Counted from the stretch's first letter, positions 25,788-35,651 are shown. The stretch: 64,000 nucleotides of DNA from Belnapia arida (GCF_016773205.1 NZ_JAETWB010000021.1:1-64000), one strand, 5' to 3'. Notes: a model not told the origin generated them from the letters alone. A program made the numbers and translations.

Positions 25788-27127
25788 CGCGCCGCCCTCG
25801 CGGCCCGACCCGGTCCGCGCATCCCGGATCCCGCTATCCCGGGCCCGGCTCTTCCGGCCATGGTAATCCGTGGGCATGCCGCCGACCCGGGCTGCTTCGG
25901 CAGCACGCAGAGGACTAGGATCAGCACGTGCAGCCGCGCATCGAGCAGCATGCCGCCGAAGGTGAAATAGCCGATCACGAGCGCCAGGCTAACCCAGCCG
26001 GAGGGCGACCCGGCCACGACGGCGGCGAAGAACATCGGCCAGAAGGCTAGGGAGCCGATCAGCCCATATTCAAGAAGCAGCTTGGCCCATGCCGGGTCAT
26101 GCGCCTCGAACAGCGCTGTGCGGGCAATCGGCAGGTAGCTGCCGGGGCCGAGGCCGATCAGCGTGTCCGTCCAGGAAGCCAGCACCTGCTCGCGAATCAG
26201 ATAGGCGCCAGCGATGAAGCGCGCATGCGCGCTGGTGTTCTCGGAGCCGAACTCGCTTAGGCGGTTCGCGATGTAGCCGCCGCTCAGCGTCTCAACCAGG
26301 GTCACGAGCGCCGCCAAGGCGAAGCAGCCGCCGATGATTGCGACATAGCGGCGCCGCGCGATCAGCCACACGGGCAGCAGGATGAGGAGCATCAGCGGGC
26401 CGGTCCCTGAGAAAGCGAAGGGCAGCGCGAACGCGTAGGCTGCCAGACGCGCCGTGACACCGCGGAACAGAAACTCGGCGGCGATGGCTAGGCAGAGGTA
26501 CTGAGAATAGATCGACGGCTCGAGGAAGAAGAAGCCGTTAGCCTTGAAGTAGGGCGACTGCCAGTGCAGAGGGTTCGCCGTATTGAAGTTGGGCACCAGG
26601 AACTGACTAGGTACGAAGCTGCCGAATGTGAACAGGTCGTCTGGGCCAATGGCAAACTGGAGGAAGAACTGCGCGGTGCCGCAGATCGCCGTGACCAGCA
26701 CCATGCGTTGGAAAGCTTCCACGCACTTCTCGAATACGTCGCTGGGGTCGCGAAGCGACACCGTGAAAGCCGCATACATGACAATGAGGAGGCCAAGCGA
26801 GCCAATTGAGGCGCGGCCGTCATTCAGGGCCGTCGCCGCCAACCCGACCGCGACCAGCAGTAGCACCAGTGCCGCGCGGACCGGGTCGACGCGGAGGAAC
26901 CCGCACAGGCCGAGATAGCCTACCACCGCGAGCGTGACGAAAAGGTTTAGCGCGATCCCGCCGGAAACGGGCAGTGCGAGGCGCTGCAGGAAAATCGATG
27001 CGAACAGGGCGGCGACGAGCAGACGCCGCACGACGAGCTGCTCCGCTTCCTCGCCGGCCGGCACGGCCGTGCCGGGCAGGGGCAGCCAGGCGGCACCGCC
27101 TGGGATCACGCCGGCCAACCGGCGCAT
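25784..27127 (-). CDS. Wzy-type polysaccharide polymerase / O-antigen-ligase-like protein
   Basis: About 447 residues with ten to eleven membrane helices and one large periplasmic loop between about residues 165 and 215 (FFLQFAIGPDDLFTFGSFVP through NTANPLHWQSPY and NGFFFLEPSIYSQY). The F-x-E-P-S-x-Y-S motif and a later SARF-like arginine loop (ENTSAHARFIAGAYLIREQV) followed by IGLGPGSYLP are typical of Wzy/WaaL proteins that join polyprenyl-linked repeats. The ATG at 27127 is used; the frame also allows a TTG one codon earlier. It heads the aldolase-to-wzx gene run and is preceded by a 690-base gap that probably holds a promoter. Confidence 0.8.
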   Translation of the reverse strand: MRRLAGVIPGGAAWLPLPGTAVPAGEEAEQLVVRRLLVAALFASIFLQRLALPVSGGIALNLFVTLAVVGYLGLCGFLRVDPVRAALVLLLVAVGLAATALNDGRASIGSLGLLIVMYAAFTVSLRDPSDVFEKCVEAFQRMVLVTAICGTAQFFLQFAIGPDDLFTFGSFVPSQFLVPNFNTANPLHWQSPYFKANGFFFLEPSIYSQYLCLAIAAEFLFRGVTARLAAYAFALPFAFSGTGPLMLLILLPVWLIARRRYVAIIGGCFALAALVTLVETLSGGYIANRLSEFGSENTSAHARFIAGAYLIREQVLASWTDTLIGLGPGSYLPIARTALFEAHDPAWAKLLLEYGLIGSLAFWPMFFAAVVAGSPSGWVSLALVIGYFTFGGMLLDARLHVLILVLCVLPKQPGSAACPRITMAGRAGPGIAGSGMRGPGRAARAAR

Positions 27128-27816
27128 CAACGCGGCGGCGCCGGCGCTTCGCGCGCCGGGGACCGCAGCTGGCCGGCGAAACGCGTGGCAAGCCTCTGGG
27201 GCCTAGCATACAGCCTGCGGGATTCAGCCGCCATGGTGCCGCATCCTGGGCCCGTACCGATGGATGGCTGTCGCAGCTAGAAGAGCCGTCCACGGCCTCG
27301 TTTTTGGGAGAACGCCGGTTACGATCTTTGGCATGAGCCGGTCGGCGCGCCCCAAGGGCAACGGCTGAAAGCTGCGCGTCATATCGTGGAAGCCAGCTCC
27401 GCACATTCAAACTGCAAACGCCGCCCAGAACGGCACGAGGAGAGCAGAGTTCAATTTGAGAGAGAACGCAAGTCACCAGGGATGTGCAGCGGAGTATCCG
27501 CAACATAAATCAGGGCGAAATAATGTTTAAGTTTTCAACTTATTGGCATAATTCAAGTTTCTAGGTTGAGGTGGACTCGCTCTGAAACCGGAAGACGCGT
27601 CGGTCGGCCCCGGCCGGACGATCAACGTTACCAATTTTGCTTGCTTCACGATTTTGGGAAATACGCCTTCGTCGACGTAGATTCAAGTGCCGGGCTCTGC
27701 CGGCGGTGCCGCAAGCTGGGTTTCGGTCGCTTGCGGTGACGCGATGGCGCGGTTGCGCCGCGCGCGGTTCTTTTCAAACCGATGTCAGCCCGGGACGCCG
27801 CCGACCCGCGACGGCG
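27128..27816. promoter_or_regulatory. Intergenic region upstream of the wzy-aldolase-wzx gene run
   Basis: No gene is visible in these 690 bases. The part at about 27505-27560 is clearly AT-rich against the GC-rich surroundings and lies upstream of the leftward wzy gene, which fits a promoter. On the minus strand it contains TTGAA-like hexamers, but I cannot place a -35/-10 pair with confidence. It also lies downstream of the glucanase gene, so a terminator would be expected; no clear hairpin with a T run was seen. Confidence 0.4.
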
Positions 27817-30096
27817 TTAGCCAAGGACGATATCCGCCGCCGCGAGGACGCGCAGGTTTGCCAGAAACAGGTGGCCTCCGTGATCGGCGATGCTCACCAG
27901 CGTACCGGACACCCCGTCGATGACGGCCGCGGAAATCCTGATGTCGGCGCGGTCCAGGCCGCCGTCGAGGCGGATCCGGTCGGTGCCGGAGGCGAAGTCC
28001 CACACGGTGTAGTGGCCGGTGTCGAGTGCGATGACGAAGGCATCGCTGCCGGCGCCGCCGACGACATGGCCGCCGCCAGAGCCGGCGAAGAAGGTGTCGT
28101 CCGCGCCGGCGCCGGTGACCACGCAGTCGCCGGGGCCGGCATGCACCACCAGCTTCACCATGCCTTGCGCCTTGACGGTGTCGTAGCCCCCGTCCAGCGT
28201 GACCTCCGCCGTGGAGTTCCGCCCGTCATAAGCGGCATTCCAAAGACGCCCGTTCCCGCCGGAACGCTCGGCATCCAGCGTGCTCACCCCGACTGCCGTC
28301 ACCAACACCGTGTCGTTCCCGTCGCCGGTCGCAACCCGCATCGTATTGCCCACTCGGCCGTCGTTGCTGTGGGCGGCCCAGGTGAACCTGTCGTCGCCGC
28401 TGCCGAGCGCGACGGCGCCACGCTTCGCGCCGACGACGAGCACCTCGGTCCGTGTCGTGGCGACACCGAAGTCGAGGTTGACCTCCACGAAGTTGTCGTA
28501 GGCGAGGCGGAAGGCATTGTCCTGCGCCCAGCTGGCGGGCGCGGACCGCACGCTCCCGACGCAGTTCCAGTCGCGCGGGCAGAGCGTGGTCGTGTAGGTC
28601 TGCGTGTCGTAGGTGGCGAGGCCCACCGTCACGCCGGCCTGCGCGGCGGAGAGTGCCGTGGCGCCGAAGGTGGCGGCGGGAGCCGGCGCGACATGCCCGG
28701 CAAACTCCGGGAACTGAGAGGCACGGATCCAATCGATGTGCATCGTGGCCGTGCTCACGCCATCGGCCGGCCCTGGCCAGCTGCCCGGCCCGCCCACGGC
28801 GAGGTTGGCCAGCATGTACATCGGCTTGCCGAGCATGTCCGCCGGCGTCGCCGTGTGGAACATCTCCACGCCGTCGACGTACCAGCGAATCTCCTCCGGG
28901 CGCCAGCTGACGCCGAAGGTGTGGTAGCCGGCGGAAAGATCAGCGCCCGTCGTGCCGCCGTTGTTGACCGTCCGATGCATGCCGTCCGCCTCGGTCACGA
29001 CGCCGCCGAAGAAGGTGTTGGGGTCGTTGCCGAGCACCTCCATGACGTCAATTTCCGGCGGCCAGCTGAGGTCGGCGGGCAGCAGCCAGAAGGCGGGCCA
29101 GAACCCCGCCCCCTTCGGCAGGTCGGCCCGAATCTCGAAGTAGCCGTAGGTCTGGTCGAAGGTCGTCTTCGTGGTGATCAGGCCGGAGGTGTAGGTGAGC
29201 CCGTCTGGCAGGCCCGATTTCGGCGCGGCGGTGATGTCGAGCGCGCCGTTGCGTACTGCGAAGGGACTCACGCCGGTCGAGGCGTCGGAATAGTACTCGG
29301 CCTCATTGTTGCCGGAGAGGGTCCGCTCCCCGAACCACGGATAGGTCGTGCTCCAGACCGCGGCCCCGGTCACGGGATCGCGGCCCCGTGGCGCAGAGGC
29401 GAAGCTCGTGAAGTCGTCGAAGAAGGTCTGCTTCAGGCCCGCAAGGGATGGGGGAAGCTCGAAGTCGCGCGCGGTGAAGTCGGAAACCTTGTGGTTGCGG
29501 AGCAGCAGCCTGTCCTGCCCGAGGCTTAGCACGACGTCGGCGCCGACCTGCGTAAGGGCCGAAGTGACGGCGGCGAAGCTGGTCGGCTGGGCTGCGCCGC
29601 GCAGGTGGATGCGGTCCACCCCGGCCTGGAAATCCGTGATGACGTCGGAGCCGGTGCCCTGCGCGACGATAAAGCAGTCGGCGCCGGCGCCGCCGGTCAG
29701 CACGTCGTGGCCTGCGCCCCCATCGAGAGTCTGCGATCCGCTGCCGGCGGTAATCCAGTTCGCCAGCGCATTGCCGGTGCCAGCGCCGCCCGCCGTCTGG
29801 ATAACGAGGTTCTCGACGTTGTCCGGCAGCACGAGGCGCGGCGCGTTCGAGACGGCAGTGTCCGTCCCGCCCAAGGTCTGCTCGACGATGCGGTCGCCGC
29901 TCTCCCAGAGGGAGTAAATATCGTCGTCGGCGTTGCCGGAGAGCGTGGCGGCTCCTCCCGGGCTGTAGATCGCGTCCGCGCCGCTGCCGCCCTGCAGCAG
30001 CGATCCGCGCGGCGCGCCGGTGATCCAGTTGGTCGGCGCCGCGCTCTGCCAAAGTGTCGTTCCGACGTAGTTGACTGCCGATTGCGACTGGCCCAT
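27817..30096 (-). CDS. Secreted GH16 beta-glucanase flanked by RTX-type repeats
   Basis: The 759-residue protein has no signal peptide. Residues 30-210 carry hemolysin-type calcium-binding repeats (LQGGSGADAIYS, LDGGAGHDVLTGGAGADCFI, then SDVITDFQAGVDRIHL). Residues 222-470 are a GH16 domain with WPPEIDVMEVLG at 345-356 (nucleophile Glu348, Asp350, acid/base Glu353), GYFEIRADLPKGAGFWPAFW and GVSWRPEEIRWYVDG. A second RTX-like region fills 565-759 (VTGAGADDTFFAGSGGGHVV, GAGSDAFVIALDTG). Rhizobial ExsH, exported by a type I system, has GH16 joined to such repeats and trims succinoglycan. A matching role on this polymer, setting chain length or releasing it, is likely. A GGAGA ribosome site precedes the ATG. 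No type I exporter is in the window. Confidence 0.9.
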   Translation of the reverse strand: MGQSQSAVNYVGTTLWQSAAPTNWITGAPRGSLLQGGSGADAIYSPGGAATLSGNADDDIYSLWESGDRIVEQTLGGTDTAVSNAPRLVLPDNVENLVIQTAGGAGTGNALANWITAGSGSQTLDGGAGHDVLTGGAGADCFIVAQGTGSDVITDFQAGVDRIHLRGAAQPTSFAAVTSALTQVGADVVLSLGQDRLLLRNHKVSDFTARDFELPPSLAGLKQTFFDDFTSFASAPRGRDPVTGAAVWSTTYPWFGERTLSGNNEAEYYSDASTGVSPFAVRNGALDITAAPKSGLPDGLTYTSGLITTKTTFDQTYGYFEIRADLPKGAGFWPAFWLLPADLSWPPEIDVMEVLGNDPNTFFGGVVTEADGMHRTVNNGGTTGADLSAGYHTFGVSWRPEEIRWYVDGVEMFHTATPADMLGKPMYMLANLAVGGPGSWPGPADGVSTATMHIDWIRASQFPEFAGHVAPAPAATFGATALSAAQAGVTVGLATYDTQTYTTTLCPRDWNCVGSVRSAPASWAQDNAFRLAYDNFVEVNLDFGVATTRTEVLVVGAKRGAVALGSGDDRFTWAAHSNDGRVGNTMRVATGDGNDTVLVTAVGVSTLDAERSGGNGRLWNAAYDGRNSTAEVTLDGGYDTVKAQGMVKLVVHAGPGDCVVTGAGADDTFFAGSGGGHVVGGAGSDAFVIALDTGHYTVWDFASGTDRIRLDGGLDRADIRISAAVIDGVSGTLVSIADHGGHLFLANLRVLAAADIVLG

Positions 30097-30282
30097 GACG
30101 TACGAGTTCTCCGATTTATCGCGGAATCGTGAGAACCGATAGCTTGTTTATATTGCTTGGATGTTGACGGGCACTTTGTGCGTTTTCCTAACGAAAGCAC
30201 AGTTCGAACAGGCCGGGAATGGGCCGATGCACCGGGGCGCGGCACGTCCGTCGCCCCGCATCGACCGGTCACGCGTGGGATT

Positions 30283-31908
30283 TCAGGTGACGTGCGACCA
30301 GTGCGATCCGTCGAAGCGGAAATGCGCGCGGCTGCCGGGCGCAGCGAGGCGCAGCAGCGTGCGTCCGTCGTGGTTCTGCACGCGCGCTTCGGGAAGCCCC
30401 GGCGGCCCGGCTTCGCGGATCACCGTCACCAACGCGCCGGTCGGGACCGGCAGCGCCGCGCCGGGCCCGTCAGCTCGTACTCGGTTGCTCAGGACCACGA
30501 CGCAGCTGCGCAACGGGATGGCCGGGCACACCAGCACGGCATCCGCGTGGTACCCGTAATGCGTGTGGTCCGGCCCCACCGCCAGCCGGCCGCCACGCAG
30601 CGTCGAGAACAGCGCCCCGCGCCGGTACTCCTCCAACAATCCGGGCACCGGCTCCGCGATGCGGTCGTCCAGTGTGACAGATAGCTGGTTGTCCCCCGCA
30701 TCGTCCGTCACCGAAATGTCGGAGAGCCGCACCTGCGGTTCCGCATCGACCGGGCCGCCGGCCGCGATGCCGACCACCCGCAGCGGCCGCCGGACGCGCG
30801 ACGCGGCGTTCCATTCGAGATGCAAGCCGTTCGCGGTGAGCCGGTTCTGCCCCCAGAGCTTGCAGAGCGCCGCTTCCCCCTCGCCTTGCGCCGCGTCCGT
30901 GGAGATCTCCTGGAAGGTGCAGGCGGAAAGCTGCGCCTCGGCGTTGGCGAGCCGGAGGAGGGCGGGCTGCCGGCCGGTCAGCTCCAGACCTTCGAAGTGG
31001 CACGACAGGAAGGTCAGGTTCCGCACGTTCTCTAGTTGCAGCATCGTGCGGCCGCTCGCCCATTCGAAGTTGCACTGCTCGAAGACGCCTTCCTGTTGCG
31101 TGCCGCGCCCGTCAAGCAGCATCAGCCCGGCGGCGACGGGCCGCGGTCCCGGCGGGCTTCCGGACTGCTTGACATAGACGTTCTGGAATAAGTTGCCGGA
31201 CCCGAAAATCGAGAGGTTCAGCACGCAGTGCCCAGCACCGGCGATGTGGAGGTCGCGTAACGTGTTGCTGAAGAAGCCGGTTGCGGTCCGGCCGGAGGTC
31301 ACATGCAGGCCGCGAAAGGCATCTGCCGAGGATCCCCGCTCGTCATAGGCCGGGGAGACGAAGCCGTCCTCGATGACGCAGCCGGTCAGCAGGCCGAGCC
31401 GCAGCGCCGTGGAGCGCGGCTGGCCGTGCTGGTGGCGGGCATAGTCCAGGCGGAAGCCACTCAGCCGTAGCCGACCAGTGTAGGTCCTTCCGTGCTGGGT
31501 GTCGCCCACCGACAGGATCGGCGCATTGTCGGCGAACTGGCGGATGTGCGAGGCGGTGGAGCCCTGCCAGCGGAAAGCGTCGGCTGCCGGCACCACTAGG
31601 CCCAATTCGCTCTCGATCTCAAACAGGCCGGGCTCGAGCTCGAAGAAGCGGCCGGCGGAGGCCGCGCGGTCTACCGCGGCTTGCAGCGCGGCGGCGTTGC
31701 GCACGCGCGCGGCGCGTCCGATATGCGCGCCGGCCGTCACGCCGGGCCATCGGCTCGCGACAACGGTGCCCTGCAGCAAAATCGGCGCGGAGCGCGGAGC
31801 CTGAGCGGCGGAGGCCGCGTCGCCCGGCTCCGCCGCTGCTGCTTCTCCGCCGCCTCGGGCGTCCGCGAGCGTCGCGGCGAGGCCAGCCGCGAGCCTCCGG
31901 CGCCTCAT
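30283..31908 (-). CDS. Right-handed beta-helix (pectate-lyase-like) protein
   Basis: About 541 residues from ATG 31908, with an in-frame ATG at 31935 as alternative. An Arg-rich n-region and a short Ala/Leu stretch (MRRRRLAAGLAATLA) could be an export signal, but it is weak. The middle shows the periodic G-x-x-x-x-N/D turns of parallel beta-helix proteins (LRLSGFRLDYARHQ; LRDLHIAGAGHCVLNLSIFG; NVRNLTFLSCHFEGLELTG). The family includes lyases, epimerases and hydrolases of acidic polysaccharides; the catalytic site cannot be assigned. Between the glucanase and a glycosyltransferase it probably modifies or cleaves the polymer. Confidence 0.7.
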   Translation of the reverse strand: MRRRRLAAGLAATLADARGGGEAAAAEPGDAASAAQAPRSAPILLQGTVVASRWPGVTAGAHIGRAARVRNAAALQAAVDRAASAGRFFELEPGLFEIESELGLVVPAADAFRWQGSTASHIRQFADNAPILSVGDTQHGRTYTGRLRLSGFRLDYARHQHGQPRSTALRLGLLTGCVIEDGFVSPAYDERGSSADAFRGLHVTSGRTATGFFSNTLRDLHIAGAGHCVLNLSIFGSGNLFQNVYVKQSGSPPGPRPVAAGLMLLDGRGTQQEGVFEQCNFEWASGRTMLQLENVRNLTFLSCHFEGLELTGRQPALLRLANAEAQLSACTFQEISTDAAQGEGEAALCKLWGQNRLTANGLHLEWNAASRVRRPLRVVGIAAGGPVDAEPQVRLSDISVTDDAGDNQLSVTLDDRIAEPVPGLLEEYRRGALFSTLRGGRLAVGPDHTHYGYHADAVLVCPAIPLRSCVVVLSNRVRADGPGAALPVPTGALVTVIREAGPPGLPEARVQNHDGRTLLRLAAPGSRAHFRFDGSHWSHVT

Positions 31909-31950
31909 CGCATGTCCGCCGGGGTGTATTGCCATCGGCAGCCGCGGCGC

Positions 31951-33270
31951 TCAGGCACGGGCAATCCGTGCGCGCGACCCCGCCGCTAGCGATCCGCGGA
32001 GCGAGCGTGCAAAGTCAAGCAGGGCCGTCGCCCGGCGGTCCCAGTCGAAGCGGCCACGCGCGTGCTCAAACGCCGCCTGCTGCATGGTGTCGAGCCGCCC
32101 GACGTCCCGCAGCACAGCCGGCAGTGCGCGCACGAGCGAGGCGAGATCTGGGAATTCCAAGAAATGCCGCCCCGCAGCCAGCCCCATCCCGTCCAGCGCC
32201 CCGGCAACCGCGAGTATGGGCACGCGGTGGAAGACGAGGCTGAGCGCGCGCAGCTTGAAGCCGCCGCCGACGGTATCGGCGAGGATCGCTGCCCTCGCCC
32301 CGGCCAGCGTGGCCGCCAAGTCCGGCACGTAGCCGACGACACGGAGCCCCGGCCCGGCGGTCGCCGCCGCGCGGGCATGGAACTCGCCGTCGATGTCACC
32401 GACCACGTCAATGGACAACTCCGCGGCCTCGTTAAGACATTGGAGGCTGGCCAGCGCCTGCTCGAGAACCAGACGCTTGTGGAAGGCAGTCGTGCTGCCG
32501 AGCAGCACCGCCCGCACGGGGCTCGCCGGCGAGATTCGCCGGTCGCCAACCACCGGGCCATCGTAGCCCGGCGGCAGGACGAGCAGGGGCAAGGTCTCGT
32601 GGTCGGCCCGGAACGCCGCCAAGTCGGCCTCGGTGATGCAAGTCGCCGCATCTACCGCGCGCAGCGTCCTAGCCTCGAGCCGCGCCGCCTTCCAAGAGTC
32701 AAGGCGCAGCGCCGCCCGCAGCAGCGGGTCGCCAACGCCGGCCGTCATGCCCCGCCGGAGGCTCGCCTCGTGGTTGTGCGTAACGGCGATGACGGGCGGG
32801 CCGCCGGCTCGCCTGACATCGGTGGCGAAGCGGGCGGCGCCGCCCCACACGCCTAGGTGGTCCAGGAAGACCGCGTCGGCCTCGGCCGAGAGCGTGCGCA
32901 GCCTCGCCCAGAAGGCGGGCCGATCGAACTGGAAGGCGATGTTCGGCACGCGATGCGCCACGCTCTGCCACCCCGGCCGCTTTCGCCAGGCGAGGCGGTG
33001 CCAGTAGACGCCCGGATCTGCGTCCCGCTCCGCGCCGCCCCCGCCGTCGTGGCACAGCACATCCACCCTCGCTTGGCGGCCGAGGCTGCGCACCAGCTTA
33101 GCGGTGTAAATGGCATCGCCGCCCCGGAAGGCGTCAGACGGCGGGAAGCGAGTCGCCCAGACGATGCGCGGCCCGGCCACGGCAGGAATCAGGGCGTCCG
33201 GAGCGGGCATCGAGCTAGCGGCGGCACCGCAGGTCCGGGTAGATTCCGGCGACAGGGACACGGCCGTCAT
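31951..33270 (-). CDS. Group 1 (GT4-like) glycosyltransferase
   Basis: The start is ATG 33270, in ATGA overlap with the Wzc-like gene. The 439-residue product has a GT-B plan: an N-terminal RIVWATRFPPSDAFRGGDAI (acceptor-side glycine loop), VDVLCHDGGGG and VIAVTHNHEASLRRG, a linker near ITEADLAAFR, and a C-terminal domain with VRAVLLGSTTAFHKRLVLEQ, VVGDIDGEF and VVGYVPDLAATLAGARAAIL. The usual E-x7-E motif is replaced by a TVGGGFKLRALSLVFHRVPI segment, as seen in divergent members. It should add one sugar to the repeat unit on the cytosolic face. Confidence 0.8.
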   Translation of the reverse strand: MTAVSLSPESTRTCGAAASSMPAPDALIPAVAGPRIVWATRFPPSDAFRGGDAIYTAKLVRSLGRQARVDVLCHDGGGGAERDADPGVYWHRLAWRKRPGWQSVAHRVPNIAFQFDRPAFWARLRTLSAEADAVFLDHLGVWGGAARFATDVRRAGGPPVIAVTHNHEASLRRGMTAGVGDPLLRAALRLDSWKAARLEARTLRAVDAATCITEADLAAFRADHETLPLLVLPPGYDGPVVGDRRISPASPVRAVLLGSTTAFHKRLVLEQALASLQCLNEAAELSIDVVGDIDGEFHARAAATAGPGLRVVGYVPDLAATLAGARAAILADTVGGGFKLRALSLVFHRVPILAVAGALDGMGLAAGRHFLEFPDLASLVRALPAVLRDVGRLDTMQQAAFEHARGRFDWDRRATALLDFARSLRGSLAAGSRARIARA

Positions 33271-35378
33271 CTGGCCAGGACGCCGCGCGTTAGGGGCAGG
33301 ACCGGGTTCGTCTGCGCGTATCCCTGATAGTAGCCGCAATCGTCGAGGTGGTTCGGGCGCACCCGCGTCAGCACGGTGGCAATGCGGGTGCCCTCCGGCA
33401 GCCGCCGCAGTACCTCTGCCAGTTCGGCGCGAGAGGTCCGTTCCCAGGCGACGACAAGCAGCGTGACATCCGCTTGCGGTGCCAGCAGGGCCGCATCTGC
33501 GACCCGCATGACAGGCGGACTGTCCATAACCACCAACTGATAGCGGGACTGCGCTTCTTCAAGCATTGCGCGGAAGCCCGGCGTGTCCAGCAGCCTGTGC
33601 GCCTGCGCGACGGACTGATCGGAGGGCAGGTAATGCAGCCCTGACCCGGCATCGACCCAAACCGAGTCCTGCAGGCCGCCCCTGCCCTCAATGACCGCCT
33701 CCAGCCCGCGCCCGCGCTGTGCTGGCTTCAGCCACGCAGCAAGCCGCGGGCGCCGCATGTCTGTCTCGAGTAGCAGGACCTTTTGCCCATCCAGCGCGGC
33801 GAGGCGCGCCAAGGCGGCCGCGATGCTCGTCTTGCCATCGCCGATAGTTGGCGAGGTGACCAGCACGGTCGCCGCGAGGCCGGGCGGCACGACGGACTGG
33901 AGTTGCATGCGCAGCGCGCGGAGCGTCTCGGCCACCGCCGACTGGCTGTCCTGTAGCACGAGGGCTGGAAGGGAGCCCGACAGTGCTGGTAGGCTGCCGA
34001 GGTTCGTCGAGCCAGTCACATCCAGGAGGTCGCGCGACGATTCGATCCGGCTGCGCGTTGCCTTGCGAAGCACCGCAACCGCCGATGCCAGGAGAAGTCC
34101 AGCCACGCCGCCGAGGATGCCGAGCACTGCCACCGGCGTGTTGCCCGGGCGCACCGAGGCCACCGCATCAGAGACGACGCGCGCACCGGGAAACTGCGCG
34201 CTGGCCAAGCGTGTCTGTTCTGCCCGCCGGAGAAAGACCTCGTAAAGCCCCCGCTTGGCGTCAGCCTCGCGCCGCAAGCGCGCCAGCACCTCGTTCCCGG
34301 TCGCCGTACGCTGCGCCGTAGCACGCGCGCCCTCCAGCGCGTGCTCGGCCTCCTCAACCCGGCTGCCCGCGACCGCCACCTCTCGCCGCTGCCCGGCCGC
34401 AAGCTTCTCGATCTCCAATCCGATCTGCTGGCGCAGGTCTCGCAGCTCGACCTCGCCCGCCCGCAGGTCCGGATGACGCGGGCCGAGCCGCTGGCCGAGG
34501 CTGCCGAGCCGCTGCAGCACCTCCGCCTCCCGAATCCGTAGCGCCTGCACGAGGGGGGCGCGGATCGCCTCCTGCAAGACGCCGTTCTCCAACGCTGCCT
34601 GGACGCGCTCGAACTCCTCCCGCGCCGTCGCGAGCCGGGTCTGCAGCTCCCCCACGGTGAGCGAAGCGATGGACCCAGCCGTTACCTCGATGAGCCCGCG
34701 CCGCAGCCGCTCCTCCTGCATGCGCTGCTCGAGCGCCTCGACCTCGGCTCCCAGCACGCCGAGCCGCTCGTTCAGCCAAGCGTTCGCCTGCACCGTGGCG
34801 TTGCGCTTTGCCTCGAAGTCCTGCGCTATGTAGTTGTGCATCAGGCCGTTGACGAAGGCGGCCGCCTTTTCCGCCGAGCCGTGGGCGAAGCGGATCTGCA
34901 CAATATTGCTGTTCTCGGCGGCTCGGACGTCGAGCTTCCGTTGCACCGCCAGCGTGGTCTCCTCGAGCGCGTTGCGCGGCGGAGCGGCGTCCTCTGGCCA
35001 AAGCGCGGAGGCGAAGGCGCGCAGCTTTTGCAATGCGTCGGCCAGCCAATCAATAGTCTGCGACCGACGTGAACCCGCGAAGTCCGGGCCGGCGACCGCG
35101 GCGAGGCCAATCTGCGTGACCGTCTGCTCCACTAGCGCGCGAGAGCGGAGGATATCCATCTCGGTACGGACGCGCACGATTCCCGTCGAACCGCCGCCCG
35201 GTAGCTGGAGTTCCGGAACCCCCATCTCGCGGTTCTCAATAAGCAACAAACCTTCGCTGCCAAAGGTCGGCGTACGCAGTTGCGCGATTGCCATGGCCAG
35301 GGAAGCGCAAACAAGCGCGGACGTAAGCAACAACCCCAGATAGCGCCAAAGTGTTTGACAAATCTCGCTTATTTGCAT
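33267..35378 (-). CDS. Wzc/ExoP-like chain-length regulator with BY-kinase domain
   Basis: From ATG 35378 the protein has 703 residues. An N-terminal membrane helix (YLGLLLTSALVCASLAMAIA) leads into a Wzz-type periplasmic domain with long coiled coils. A second helix (VAVLGILGGVAGLLLASAVA) precedes the cytosolic tyrosine kinase: VTSPTIGDGKTSIAAALA (Walker A, near 530), VLLLETDMRRPRLA (Walker A') and YQLVVMDSPPVMRVADA (Walker B). The C-terminus has a short Tyr cluster (CGYYQGYAQ) as autophosphorylation tail, fewer tyrosines than E. coli Wzc. It controls Wzy-dependent polymerisation and export. It is the first gene of the leftward block. Confidence 0.9.
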   Translation of the reverse strand: MQISEICQTLWRYLGLLLTSALVCASLAMAIAQLRTPTFGSEGLLLIENREMGVPELQLPGGGSTGIVRVRTEMDILRSRALVEQTVTQIGLAAVAGPDFAGSRRSQTIDWLADALQKLRAFASALWPEDAAPPRNALEETTLAVQRKLDVRAAENSNIVQIRFAHGSAEKAAAFVNGLMHNYIAQDFEAKRNATVQANAWLNERLGVLGAEVEALEQRMQEERLRRGLIEVTAGSIASLTVGELQTRLATAREEFERVQAALENGVLQEAIRAPLVQALRIREAEVLQRLGSLGQRLGPRHPDLRAGEVELRDLRQQIGLEIEKLAAGQRREVAVAGSRVEEAEHALEGARATAQRTATGNEVLARLRREADAKRGLYEVFLRRAEQTRLASAQFPGARVVSDAVASVRPGNTPVAVLGILGGVAGLLLASAVAVLRKATRSRIESSRDLLDVTGSTNLGSLPALSGSLPALVLQDSQSAVAETLRALRMQLQSVVPPGLAATVLVTSPTIGDGKTSIAAALARLAALDGQKVLLLETDMRRPRLAAWLKPAQRGRGLEAVIEGRGGLQDSVWVDAGSGLHYLPSDQSVAQAHRLLDTPGFRAMLEEAQSRYQLVVMDSPPVMRVADAALLAPQADVTLLVVAWERTSRAELAEVLRRLPEGTRIATVLTRVRPNHLDDCGYYQGYAQTNPVLPLTRGVLAR

Positions 35379-35628
35379 GCGCACAAGGTCGCGCGAAACA
35401 GGTAGAGCCGTCCAGACACCTCCTGTCACAAGGCGTTTATCTCTCGTTTCACACTCAGACAAACGGGATCGGTTTCCGCGTGCGGCCGCAATGTGGAATG
35501 AGCTACATCCCGACCGAACATCCGGCGCAACGCTGACCCAGGGCGGCATTGTCACGCCGTTGAGCGCTGGGCGGAATGATCTGGTTGGGCCACGGTGGCC
35601 GGATGTCGATCGAGTTCACCACCTATCC
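35379..35628. promoter_or_regulatory. Upstream region of the leftward polysaccharide block
   Basis: About 250 bases between the Wzc start and the IS3 terminal repeat. It should contain the promoter for the wzc gene run. No convincing promoter hexamers or repeats were found by eye; the IS3 element may have replaced the natural distal part. Confidence 0.35.
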
Positions 35629-35651
35629 TGGACTTCCCCGACTTGTGTGGA

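Noticed and set aside
27637-29529. 630-codon plus-strand frame opposite the GH16 gene
   Set aside because: No domain and skewed His/Gly/Arg composition; the minus strand has a clear GH16 catalytic motif and RTX repeats.
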